Source of the DNA: Viscum album
Taxonomy: Eukaryota > Streptophyta > Magnoliopsida > Santalales > Viscaceae
DNA: 64,000 nt
Assembly: GCA_963277665.1 (NCBI GenBank)
Contig: OY728121.1
Coordinates: 1,654,390,062 to 1,654,454,061, forward strand
Direction of reading: 5' to 3'
The translations under genes were made by a program, and so were the position numbers. Below are positions 1-10,474 of this stretch, in pieces; position 1 is the stretch's first letter; each line of letters starts with the position of its first letter. The notes under the pieces are model-generated. The model was not told the origin of the DNA, did no database searches, and worked only from the letters and a program-made list of their open reading frames with translations.

Positions 1-690
1 TAGTACTACCTCACCTACCTCTAACCAACATAGGGGTGAATGTAATTTCCTACTATATAGGGCCATATAGGGATCCATATAAACTCTTTTCTAAAAGATT
101 TTATTGTAGGTAAACTCCAAAAGTGGTGTTTGTTTCTCCCAAAAACCATTGAAATCAAGGATATGTGGCTGGAGCATTTCCACTAACACATGTATCAAAC
201 ACTCAGACTACCAATTTTTCTAAGGGTGATATTTATGTACTCAAAATAAACTATGAACCTAGTACCTTCTACGACCTCTTCTAGAACCATGTTGTAAAAT
301 GAGACTCCCTATTGAATATGATAGAATTTGGAACATCATGAAGGTGTTAACTATCCCTAAAATAAAGCCTCAAAATCTCTTAAACCGAAAAGGTCTCTTA
401 GATAGGTAGGAATTGGGTGGAATTTTTTAACCTATCTATGATCATGCATTCTACACAAATTCTAATAGTTGATCCTAGAAAACCCATCACAAAACCCATG
501 ATGATGTCTTCCTGTTTACACTTAGGAATTGATAGTGGTTATAGAAGTCTAACAATTCACTGGTGCTCCTCCATCACCTACTGATATGTGCAACACCATG
601 GGATAAAACCAAAAAATATACCTCTACATAGTTGTCCACCAATACTGATAACATAAGTCTGAGTACATCTTGGTAATACTAGGGTAAACT
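1..690 (-). pseudogene. Element A integrase remnant
   Basis: Integrase inserts retrotransposon cDNA into the genome. Read on the minus strand, about 690-480 carries the zinc-finger end of the domain (CCTYQ, then EEHQ, PLSIPKCKQEDIIMGFV). About 505-405 continues through MIIDRLKNSTQFL, where intact gypsy elements have a VIVDRLTKSAHFL-type motif. About 400-240 carries VPNSIIFNRESHFTTWF, the counterpart of [16 protein letters not shown]. The first catalytic aspartate (MDFV in relatives) is glycine (MGFV) and the second (SDRD) is asparagine (FNRE). Many in-frame stops are the kind expected from C-to-T change (CAA to TAA, CGA to TGA). The C-terminus is cut by the window edge. Confidence 0.75.
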
Positions 691-989
691 ACCCAAATAG
701 AGGTGTTAGATTCCAACATCAACTCTTATCATATGTCAGTAGGTATCCATACACATCTGTAAAAGTACAGGATGCTATCCTCATCAGTAACCCAACTTGG
801 AAATGGGTTCTGACCTTAGACACTAACCATTGGGACTGGGCCCTCAGGATCATAAATCTTTCTCATTCTTACCCATTCCAAAAGGGAGTATATCATTGGA
901 AAAGATATTAAAACCATCTTATTATGATATTCCTAAACCTCCATGTACATATCATAAAATAGATCCCTCAACTCCCACTCAAAAAATGG

Positions 990-1095
990 CCTCATGGATG
1001 GCTTTTTTTGAGTGCTTCAGCTCAGAGTGTCTACTACTATATTTCTATTTCCAGGTTTATAAGAAATCTCAAAGTCAAAGGACAGTAGGTACTCT
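990..1095 (-). pseudogene. Element A RNase H C-terminal tail
   Basis: The minus strand reads RWIEYLLSFDFEISYKPG followed by NRNIVVDTLS. This is the conserved junction after the gypsy RNase H domain (relatives read FDFEI-YKPGKEN-VADALSR). RNase H removes the RNA strand during reverse transcription. Only the tail is clear. Between here and 1583 the RNase H body should lie, but I cannot trace it confidently because of frameshifts. Between 690 and 990 lies the equally degraded spacer to integrase. Confidence 0.65.
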
Positions 1096-1583
1096 ATCCA
1101 CCTTCACTGCCTAAGATTCATGTCACACTATTTGGAAATTTATTTGATACTTTTATGGTTCATATTAATTAATAATTATTCTCTTAATAGATAAGTACTC
1201 TAATAAAGTATAGAATGGACCATGGATACTAGCTTGATGTTGTGATTATGGTAATTTCATTTAGGAGTTCTTAGATGACAGGACCCATAAAATAAAACCT
1301 GATCCCCTTACATCATAACTACACCTCTCCTAATTCTTAAAGAATAAAAATAAACTATATAGATTCTTTCTGGATATAGAATAATTAGGATCAGAACTTA
1401 ATTCATTCTCTACTTCAACTCTTGAAAGGTTGTTTTATATGCTTTAGACTAGAAGAACATCACACCATTTTTAGTTAAGCTCGTTAGAGGTGTTTCTAGG
1501 CATTATAATTATAGAATGAAATACCTATAATAAATATCAATCACCAATAAACTGTGTATTTCATATAAATTCATGGGATTCTC

Positions 1584-2414
1584 TCAAGAAACTATGAAAC
1601 TCACTATCTCTAGGTCATTGAGTGCTCCAACCTCTGAGATAAAATGAACAAATATGTGAACCTTATCAATCAAAAAGTTCCATTTTATGAGATTATCATA
1701 TAGATAATGATCTATCAATGTATTCAATATGATATCAAGATATTTTTCATGGTTTTTTTGGGCACAAGAATACACCAAGATATTGACCGTGAAGACTAAC
1801 ATGAATGAATACAAAAATAGCGGTAGAAGCCAATTCATTGAGGTCACAAATATAGACGGTGTGTTATTAAGGCCTAACAGTATAACCAAATACCCATATA
1901 AGTCGTATCTGCTATGAAATTTTGTATATGGTATGTATGATTTCCCCACAAGCACCTTATGGTAGACGAAAATAAAATCGATCTTAGGAAAAACCACCAT
2001 TCCAAAAAGTTGGTTGAAGAGGTTGTCTATATAAGTAATTTCATACACGTTATTAAATATAAGATTTTTCAACTATCTAGAATCTATGAAAAAATTGAGG
2101 GTACCATTCGCCTTCTTGGTGAAAAGGATGGGTGATCTCTAATACAAAGTATTGGCTCATACAAAATCATTTACTTCTAAGTCTTCCAACTACTTCTTGA
2201 GTTCCAAGAAATATATAGGTGTCATCCTATAAGAAGGATTGAACATGGGTGTTGCTCCAGGAACTAGGTCAATGGTGAACTCCACCTCTCCCACAATAGG
2301 TAAACCACATAAGTCATCAATCAAGACATCCTTAAAATGATCCACCACAAGATGGAATTCTATAGATTTCAGGCTCTGGCCTCTCATATAGAGGCTAGAA
2401 ATCGAGGATATCAC
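1584..2414 (-). pseudogene. Element A reverse transcriptase remnant
   Basis: Two minus-strand frames belong together. The frame at 2190-2414 ends with the region just before RT: DDLCGLPIVGEVEFTIDLVPG, then PSYRM and LELKK. The frame at 1584-2072 covers the RT palm: DNLFNQLFG, VFPKIDFIFVYHKV, LGLNNTPSIF, then ILVYSCAQKNHEKYL and HFISEVGAL. These follow the family motif order. The first catalytic aspartate (KID) is present, but the FIDD box has become FTVN, so the enzyme would be dead even if translated. The stretch between the two frames is shifted out of phase. Confidence 0.85.
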
Positions 2415-2453
2415 TCCACATAGCCCATAATTCTCATTTCCAGATCAAATACC

Positions 2454-2680
2454 CTAGAAATTACACTGTCTCATGTGAATATAAGCACTACCCTCATGTG
2501 ATGTAAATGACAACCTCTGGTGATAGAAATCAACATGTTCGTGGTATGGGACCAACCAGTCCGCCCTGAGAATGACATCAAATATTTTCATCTTGAGGAA
2601 AAATAAATTCCACATGAATAAGTACCCACTAATTTCAGGGGTCATTCCTTGATATGGAATATACTCACTGATCGAACACC
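2454..2680 (-). pseudogene. Element A protease C-terminal half
   Basis: The minus strand reads KIFDVILRADWL then YHEHVDFYHQRLSF and SHEGS. This is the conserved block after the gypsy aspartic protease active site (family FDVILGMDWLS-YHA-IDC). Retroelement protease cuts the Gag-Pol polyprotein. The upstream part with the active-site DSGA should lie to the right, where the CACTA element begins at 2684; I do not see a DSG motif beyond it. The frame runs on into the transposon, so the first residues of the open frame are transposon sequence. Confidence 0.75.
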
Positions 2681-2683
2681 TAA
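2681..2683. repeat. CACTA target-site duplication, left copy (TAA)
   Basis: TAA immediately left of the decayed CACTA terminus; it matches 3804-3806. Three-base duplications are characteristic of CACTA insertion, though three bases alone are weak evidence. Confidence 0.65.
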
Positions 2684-2699
2684 CATTTATGAAAAATAG

Positions 2700-3170
2700 C
2701 CTTATACCCATGGTTTTGGAAAAAACCATGGGTATAGGGCACCCCTATAACCATGTTTTTTTGAAAACCATGGGTATATGGGTAATATGGGAACCTATAC
2801 CCACTATTTTCCAAAATCATGGGTATAGGTCACCTATACCAACGGTTTTGGGCAAAACCGTGGGTATAGTTATTTTTTGAAGACATATTCCCATGGTTTT
2901 GGAAAACCATGGGGAAAATGACAGTTATACCAATGGTTTTGGTCAAAACTGTGGGAATAGTAATTTTTTTCAGGATCTATACCCACGGTTTTGGAAAAAT
3001 CGAAGGTATAGGATTTTTTTGGAAGACCTAAACCCACAATTTTATAAAACTGAGGGTATAGCTTTCCCATGTTCTGGTGCGGAAAAACATTCGACAGGAC
3101 ACAAAAAATATTTGGTGGGATAACTTATCCCCATGGTTTTCCCTCCTATACCCACAGTTTTGATTAATAT
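2700..3170. repeat. Left subterminal palindromic repeats of the CACTA element
   Basis: At least seven imperfect inverted units occur here, each pairing a TATACCCAYGGTTTTGG half with CCAAAACCRTGGGTATAG, separated by short spacers (for example 2704-2738, 2838-2869, 2890-2913, 2924-2956, 2980-3010). In CACTA elements such subterminal arrays are transposase binding sites. The mix of CATGG and CACGG variants shows independent decay. Short frames read across this stretch on both strands are by-products of the palindromes. Confidence 0.75.
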
Positions 3171-3200
3171 ATTTAGGTAGATACAAACATATAAACATAT

Positions 3201-3547
3201 AAGCTTCATAGGTGAGCTGGTGAGGCACTGATTATTATTCACTACGTTCATAGGTTCGAAACCTGGTGACCGTTTTTTTTCTAATACATAGAGAAAAATT
3301 AATATATTATAATAAATGGAGATATGTTAATATAAAAGAGATCTCACTCGGTTGGTTAGTCATTGGATGCATGAATATAAAGAGGTGGGATCAAATATTG
3401 CAGGATGTATTTTTTCCAATAGGGACATCCATTACTATATTTAGCAAAATATAGATAGATATACTTGTAAGTGATGTAGATTCAGTGGTGAGGCTCCCTG
3501 AGTTAGAAATGGAGGCCCCAGGTACAACACCTGCTGCGCATTTTTTT
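3201..3547 (+). repeat. Three tandem tRNA-like modules in the CACTA core
   Basis: Three units about 135 bp apart each show a tRNA A-box-like stretch, a B-box-like stretch and a T run. Unit 1: GGTGAGCTGGTGAGGC (3211-3225), GGTTCGAAACC (3253-3263), T8 (3273-3280). Unit 2: CTCACTCGGTTGGTTAG (about 3344), GGATCAAATATTGC (about 3388), T6 (about 3411). Unit 3: TTCAGTGGTGAGGC (3481-3494), GGTACAACACC (3521-3531), T7 (3541-3547). A/B boxes plus a T run is the layout of an RNA polymerase III unit. AT-rich linkers between units also resemble each other. None folds as a full tRNA by eye. They may be a captured SINE-like tandem or simply the core repeat of this transposon family. Confidence 0.5.
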
Positions 3548-3554
3548 GTACAAA

Positions 3555-3790
3555 AATATATTCCCACAATTTTCAAACTGTGGGTATAAGGTTTTGACAG
3601 TGTGTCAATAGGGTATAAGGCTTTGACACGTTGAAAAAAAAAGTATTCCTACAGTTTGGAAAACTATGGGTATAGGTTGGTGACCTATACCAATGCCTTG
3701 GTTTCTCAAGGTTCCCAAAACCATGGGTATAGCCTATACCCACAATTTTAGAGGCTATACCCATGGTGTTGAACCGTGGGTATAGTTTAT
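3555..3790. repeat. Right subterminal palindromic repeats of the CACTA element
   Basis: The motif seen on the left recurs here (for example 3561-3590, 3650-3674, 3714-3733, 3735-3786), ending in the pair TACCCATGGTGTTGAACCGT then GGGTATAG next to the right terminus. Arrays at both ends, with a different core between them, are the expected architecture of a deletion-derived CACTA element. Confidence 0.75.
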
Positions 3791-3803
3791 TTTTCTAGTA
3801 GTG

Positions 3804-3806
3804 TAA
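3804..3806. repeat. CACTA target-site duplication, right copy (TAA)
   Basis: TAA directly after the CTAGTAGTG terminus, matching the left copy at 2681-2683. Confidence 0.65.
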
Positions 3807-4690
3807 CGATATTTTGATATTCATCATGGAACATAATTGTTCCATCTCTAGGCCCATACATTCCAAAATTTCCATAGATATAAAAGAGTTTGAATCACAT
3901 ATATCAAATAAGGAAGAAACTAAACTAGAGGCTACTAGAATAATACCCCATACATTAGAAGACCATGGACTCTACTCATCAGGATTATGTTGAAATACAT
4001 AGATATAGCCAGATCTGCAGCCCGAATATGAATCTTGACTACCCTGATGAGGTTCATTGTGCTAGAGTTGAAACTCTAAAGTCTAAATACCTCATCCACA
4101 ACCACATCCTCAACATGATCTACCCATAGTAGACAAGATACTTACCTAGAGCAGAGCTACTAATATGGTACCCAAATATGGTGTTGGTACAGATCCCTTC
4201 TCACTTGTTAATGTAGCTAAAACTCATAAAAAGCACTGAAGGTGACCCATCCTTCCACAAGATCCCCTCTCGATTGGGTTTCTAATAAACTAGGACTTAT
4301 TATGCTCTACCCTACCACACTAGTGACAAACCACATAAATATTTGTTCATGACATTTGAATTCGTTTTCCCCTCAAGAAACCTCAATATTACATTTCATA
4401 CCTCAAGAAAAACTATCTCCCTAACTCGAAGCTAAATCTCCCTCGCTCACATTTCTATCTTCTCTTAGGTTTTGTTCTATAATGAGGTCCTTGTTAACTA
4501 TCTCTAAAAAAATTCATCCAAAAAACATTCACCTATGATTGGATGGTGTACACAATCCTATCCTCAAACTATCATGCAGTGATCACCTCATCACTAGTCA
4601 ATGTTGATAAAAAATGTTAAATCTTGGTGAAATGAGATGACTACTCCATCATGGACATTGCTCCCTACTATAGGTGCATAAACTCTCTAG
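3807..4690 (-). other. Element A spacer between protease and gag, unrecognised
   Basis: By position this should hold the gag C-terminus, the CCHC zinc knuckle and the protease N-terminus of element A. I could not find a clear CCHC motif or a DSGA active site in any minus-strand frame. It is probably the same element, too decayed to read. Confidence 0.4.
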
Positions 4691-4740
4691 TGCAGTCTAC
4701 CCTCAAGGTATTTGGAAATAAGTATTCATAGTAGCCAATC

Positions 4741-4990
4741 TGGAAGTCCACCAATATAGAACCCTAATGATGATCAGCCTCAGAGATGACATCCCACCAA
4801 TGCATGGTAGAGTCACGAAGCATATAGGTGGTGATCTTTAACCTTCTCTCTATAGGCATGTCCATATAATCGATGATCAATAAAATAGACTCCATCCATG
4901 ACTTAGTAGCCTGAGGAACACCATCCCCTGAGAATGTGGGAGGATGTTACTACTATAATTCCCTTGTCAACTCTTCCATAGTAGGGGATG
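4741..4990 (-). pseudogene. Element A gag capsid remnant
   Basis: Gag forms the particle in which reverse transcription occurs. The minus strand from about 4956 to 4757 reads without a stop: HPPTFSGDGVPQATKSWMES, then LLIIDYMDMPIERRLKIT and TYMLRDSTMHWWDVISE. This is the gypsy capsid signature (family HPP-F-G---P-AA-DWL---E-IF, then FMLEGDAEHWW). A TAG stop follows after EADHH. The frame is short because it is bounded by stops, but the residue pattern and the WW pair are clear. Confidence 0.75.
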
Positions 4991-5416
4991 TTCATGGATC
5001 TACCTATACAGACTCACTAAAGTGAAAGATTCGATCTTCAAAATGGTTATTGGAACCCAATGGTGGATAAATAGGAGGTGCCTATGGTTGAACTATGATG
5101 TAATACCAATGAATTTGGTCCCACCACCTCCATATCATGGTAATTTCCACCCTTATAGTGCATGTCTTGAGGACTTATTGGAATCATATCTCTAAAATGG
5201 GAAAATTCACACCAAAAATAAGATCTATTGAAATATTGGAAAAAGAAAAAATTAGAAACTATAGGTACAAAGCCTTCCTATAAACAATTCAAACCTCTCT
5301 ACCTGATCCTAAGATATGTAAAGGTGATAATGAATATCATGGAAGTAACAAAAGACATTTCCTATTACCCACTACTAAGTCCAGGTTAGGTTTAATGTCT
5401 CACATAACACCACAAT

Positions 5417-5429
5417 GGTTCTGATATAT
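5417..5429 (-). other. Element A primer-binding-site remnant
   Basis: The plus strand reads GGTTCTGATATAT. Its complement, ATATATCAGAACC, resembles the initiator-Met-tRNA primer site TGGTATCAGAGC that is well preserved in element G. Position right of gag and left of LTR-like sequence fits a minus-strand element. Confidence 0.45.
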
Positions 5430-8400
5430 GGAATTTCAATTACAAGGTATAGAGGAAAACACCCTTTACTTTGAAATTGGAATTACCATTTAGAGGTAAC
5501 CATTTCATTTTAAATTTTAAATTTATTTAATTTTATTCTCATTCATATAGATTTATATATCACAGTTCAATTATATGCATCATCATTCTCAATTTATAAT
5601 GGCTCATACTCTTTAAAAATTGCCATTGGTACATCTAGTAACTGGGACCTGACCATTACATTTGGTATTATGATGTAATTGGTTATGTGTAATGATTTTA
5701 TTAAATGAACTAACTTTCCCAATTTATATAAGTACATGCTTCATAAATTACAATTGGCATTCAATAATAAAATCAATTAATGTTTCAATCCATAGAAACA
5801 ATGGTTCATGGCTCAAACATGGAATAATTGGTTAATTAGGGTGTCATAATCCATCTATATGGGAAAACACCTTTTATATTGATGCGTAAATTTTAATTAA
5901 TAAAAAAAATTTATTCCTTCAAGAAACGTTAGCACATTCATATAGATATAACAATCAAGGTACTCATAACAATAATAGGTAATGCACACATTAATATAGA
6001 TATGGCATGGAATAATGCATGACATGTGAATCCTTAAGTTCCAAGTATGATGTATGAAATGATACCTCATTACCATACATATCAATGTAGAAAAAGGTAA
6101 TACATAATGATTATATCAGTAAAAATAATGTCACAAAACTTTCATGTCACCCAACAGTGAAATTAGTATAAATGTAATAGGGACAAACCAATAATAACAA
6201 TAACCCATCCAAAGAAATTTGGGTCTCCCCTATATGTGGGTTAGATAATCAAAATGATGGTATCATTATAAAAATTTGAATACATCCTAGTCTTTTATCT
6301 AAGACTCAAATAGTAAAAAAAGGAAAAAAGACCGCGTTAATACCCCTTTTTAGCATCCCATCCCGGAATCCACTAAATGGTTCCCCAAGACGGTTACCAA
6401 CATGACCTTAGGTGTGCCTCACTATATGCCAAAGGCTATAGAATAGTAGAAAGTGGTGGGTTTGTGACCATGGGGAGACCATTCCCTCACATTTAGAGTA
6501 TACAATAGTGGTAAATAATATTGGAAAGAATTAGAAATAGGAATAAATAAGTAGTGGAAAAATAAAATTAAATCATCCAATAAAACCAAAAGGTGGAAGT
6601 TGAATCACAATAGATACAAAAATAATGATAATGATGTCATGTATCTATAAAAAATGATTTACATGGGAAATTGGAGGAACTGGAATATACCAAATTTTAA
6701 ACAAAATAAAAGAAGACCAAAATCTTCCCCTTACTAGCATCATGAGCATAGGCTCAGTCCTCTTCTTCCAAACACCATCCTAGAACCAAATATCAAACAT
6801 TAGAAGTTGGATGATACCCTTTTTTGTAGCTACAAACATGAAGCCTTTTTGGGTACCACGGGTGGCCTGAATAGGGGGTGATATACACTCATCTTTCCCC
6901 CACCCAAATTTTCTAGAACAATCTAGTCTATGCATGTAAAATGAGAAGTGTGATAGAAAATAATAAATGTATGGAAAAAAATAAATAAAACACATTATTT
7001 TGGGTTCCACATGGATACCTGATTGACACTACCTACTTCATCCTAAGTTGTATATGTTATAATCATAGTATTCTTGTACCAGTATAATATGGGTGTAATA
7101 ATGTGTCATCATAAAACAAGTATCAAGATTAGACTGAACCCAAACATGTTATTTGTCTTGGAGGATGTGTCCTTGGGATAACAATTTTTAATTCTTATAT
7201 TTAAATAAAAGATAATTGTTACAATTTAGTATAATGAATCATGATCTCATCCATGGTGATCTGTAATGGGATTCCAAGTATCTCCCTAAGAGCACAATAA
7301 TTACGAATCACCTTAAGAGTATTTCCAAGGCAATGCGTACAAGGAATCCCAAGTATCACTTTATACATGGTGTAAGCATGAACCTCTGATACCATCCAGG
7401 GTATCTCACATAGGGAACCAAGTATCACTTGTGGAATTGTATAACCATATTTCTACTAAACTCATCCAATGTGAACCCCCTAGTGAATCGATGTCGCTCA
7501 TGGGTAGCTAAGTAATCCACCCAGTGATCCTATTCAAGGAATTATATAAAGAAAACATGTATCGCACAATAAATATTTACAATCCACGATATGTCTTAAT
7601 TATAAAGCATGATGATACCAACCAAGGAATCCTTAAATTGGACCCTTATATCACCCTCTTCATGGAATAATGTTATGGTTTAGCTATTAATAACTCATAC
7701 AATTTCAACATGGAATTATAACCATCATACTTTATTCAAGTTGGATGATTCTTTTTATTAAATTAATTCAATCTATGGAATAAATAACTAAGGCCTAACA
7801 CATTTCATATAATTATTTTTAGCTTAGTTTACAACCCATATATTTATTACAATTCCCACATAGAAAAACATTGATCGGTGGTTTAATAAAATTCCAAATC
7901 ATGATTATTCAATGCCTTTAAAGAGGGGATCCCCGTGGGGTGGATCATATCAAGGTAAATAACCCGTAGAAAATTTTAATGGGTCCCCAAGATCCTTTTA
8001 CTTATGACAATAACCTTTAATTTAATTAATTAAACATTTATGAGGTGTCACTGAAAAAGTTTGGTGTCAGCACATCGGTGCATAATAAAATGAAACTAGA
8101 AATTGATGCAAGAAAATATACCACCTTCCATAGGTTCATATATGACCCATCATCTCTTTTCATCATTTTAATCGATCTATAATGGTATAAATCAGGATAA
8201 TATATGAAATCCCTAAAAATGGGGAATATGAAATCATACCAAAATAGTATAGAATAAGGAAAGATAAAGTGATAAAGAAGGGAAGAGGAGTGGAGAGATT
8301 ACCATTATGGATCCAACACACCTAATGGAGAAGAAAATGGAGTATGGGTGTGGATATGTATTCAAAAACTAATGAGACTAGGAGGAGCTTTATGTGGATA

Positions 8401-10474
8401 GTTACTAGAGAAAAATTTAGGAGTTAGAAGGCATTTAAATTTTTAAAGAAAAATGGGTAAAATGTAAATTTCACCCAATCATAAAAGGGTCACATAGTTT
8501 GGCCACACAGTTGGCCAAACCATGCACCAATCACGTTCCATTTAATTCTTAAAGACACCCCTACATGGGATATACACACAGTTTGACTAACTATGCATAG
8601 ACCAAGTGAAATGCCTCTCTCAATTATTTAAGTCAAGTCGCATGGCCATGAGGACTATGTCACATAGTTAGGGAAAAATATGTTTCCCTATACTGTTTAC
8701 TGGAATTCCCCTCCCAGTTTTCTCTAACTATGTGGATTATGTGGTATAGTTTCTACTAACTATGAAGCCCAACTATTTCCTCCAAAACTAGGGCTCCAGG
8801 ATCCAAACAAGCCATGGACACCGTATTTTCCTCCACAACCTCATCAAGAATTATCAGAAGGAAAAAACATGGAATTATACTGAAAAATAATTTTTCTAAA
8901 ATAAAATGTTATGATATTACAAATTTTAACCTTAATAAATTTCATATGGAGAATAAAAAAAATTAATCACATCGCTTTGCAAGGCAGTAGTTCTCTATAC
9001 ACACGATCGACTATTTCTCCATTTGATGGAATTGTAGATAGATATTGGTTATGAAAATAAAATAATAAAATCTCATTATATGGAAGATACTCATATTATT
9101 ACATTAACATTATTGAATAATATTTGAAGTATGTGTAATAATTAATAAAACAAATATGCGTGTTATTAATTATACCTTTTCCTCATGGAACAATTTTATG
9201 TTTATAACTCAAGAATTTAAACATTTTATTTCTAAAAGAATTGTCCTCCAGGATTTTGGGAGGGAATTAAGGGAGGTATTTGGTTAATTATTATCCAACC
9301 CAAATGGTTTTGTAAATGTTAAGGGGAGATGATAGGGGTGACCTTTTATAAGGGGGGAGAGGACACACATTGTATTTTTGAAAATAAAAACTGATGAAAA
9401 TGTTTTTCTTATTTAAAATGACTCCAAAGTAGTCCATTATCATACCATAGATGTTATAAGGACTAAAGGTGTCTATAAAATGGGTTTTAGACAATTTTTA
9501 GGTCATTTATAACCCTTATATTTTTAGTTTAACACCGAGTAAACACATTTTCACCTTAACATTAGTAATTATTTTTTCACTATTCATTATAGTGGAAAAT
9601 TGAGTTTAAATTATTAGATAATATAAATTATAATTATTATAAATATAAAATAAATTTTTCCAAATTCAATTCATAGAATTAAAAAAATAAAAATTAAAAT
9701 TAAAACTATGGGCACATCGAAAAATGGTTTTTCCAGAAAAAACATTCAGAAGTTTAAAATTTTTTTATGTTATGATTCAATATTGAATTGAATCAAATGA
9801 AATAAATCAGTTAAATTTTAATATAATTAACTAATATGACTTTAATGAAAATTTAAAATATAATTTAACTTTGTAAAACATTTTAATAAAAAGACAATCT
9901 TCAATAAAAAAATCAGTATTATCACCATTCATCAAAAATTTAATCTTTTCAGAAAATTCACAAAAAAATCACCAAAAGATAATGTTGACATGTATATTTA
10001 AAAAATTAATTTTATTTTTTCCAATAAATTTTCTAAAAATGGTAAAATTTAGTTTTAAATTATTGGTGTAAAGTTTGACTAAACCTCTTTTATGAAAAAA
10101 ATTGTTTTTTAAAAAACAAATCTTTTTATTTAAAATGATCATTATTTTATTTATAATAAATAAATATATATTGAATTTATTTTATGAATGTGTAAACCAT
10201 AAAATGTTCATAATTTAATTGTTATTATTCGTAATCTCCAACTTAACAGCTGGGTTATAATGTCCATGTTGAAATAATATTATTTTAATAGAGTATCGTG
10301 TTTTGTTTAAACCTGGTGTTGTGTGCATTACAATCTATCAAAGAGATTGAATTTATTTAAAAATGAAATATATCATAAATTATTAGTTTGTAACATTATC
10401 TTATATTATTTTTGTTTCTTATAATACACTCTATCGAATATGACCTCCCTCTTTTAAAATCTTAGGGTGTTAAA
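5430..10474 (-). mobile_element. Probable 5' LTR of element A, possibly with insertions
   Basis: This 5 kb has no coding signal. It follows the primer-site remnant. Toward its right end (about 9540-10474) it shares short landmarks with the ends of the LTRs of G and B: a CATTCATCAAAA block (about 9932), a stretch near 10250-10350 similar to G's TTAGAACTCGGTGTTGCGTA region, and CTTAGGGTGTTAAAG (10464-10478), like the GGGTGTTACA terminus. The 3' LTR is outside the window, so no direct pair comparison is possible. At 7268, 7345 and 7414 a GGAA-CCAAGTATCAC motif recurs at about 70-76 bp spacing. Confidence 0.4.

Larger units (their letters stand above)
2684..3803. mobile_element. Short non-autonomous CACTA (En/Spm-type) DNA transposon
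   Basis: The right end reads ...TTTTTCTAGTAGTG, the reverse complement of the plant CACTA terminus CACTACTAGAAAAA. The left end, CATTTATGAAAAATAGCC, is a decayed copy of the same terminus followed by TATACCC as on the right. A 3-bp duplication, TAA, flanks both ends (2681-2683 and 3804-3806), as expected for this superfamily. Subterminal regions are packed with short palindromes built from TATACCCA-GGTTTT and its complement. There is no transposase frame, so at 1120 bp it would depend on an enzyme made elsewhere. It sits inside element A. Confidence 0.85.
1..5429 (-). mobile_element. Element A: internal region of an old Ty3/gypsy retrotransposon
   Basis: Reading the minus strand from right to left gives, in order, a primer-site remnant, gag, protease, reverse transcriptase, the RNase H tail and integrase, which is the Ty3/gypsy order (integrase last). 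All domains are broken by stops and frameshifts. A CACTA DNA transposon sits between gag and protease. The left end, with the integrase C-terminus and 3' LTR, lies outside the window. The RNase H tail (FDFEISYKPG type) differs from that of element C (YNINIHYHLG type), so A is probably a separate gypsy lineage. It is a fossil with no coding capacity. Confidence 0.85.

Noticed and set aside
1729..1917. 62-codon plus-strand frame
   Set aside because: Antisense to the reverse transcriptase remnant of element A.
3201..3280. A tRNA gene
   Set aside because: A- and B-box-like sequences are present, but there is no acceptor stem or anticodon arm that pairs; kept only as a tRNA-like module.
2690..3790. 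Regularly spaced palindromes resembling a CRISPR array
   Set aside because: Units are variable inverted pairs at both ends of a block with CACTA termini and a 3-bp duplication; this is transposon structure in a plant genome.
7385..7396. CTCTGATACCAT as a second primer-binding site
   Set aside because: It matches the primer-site complement, but the sequence on both sides looks like one continuous LTR, with no gag to its left and no LTR start to its right.
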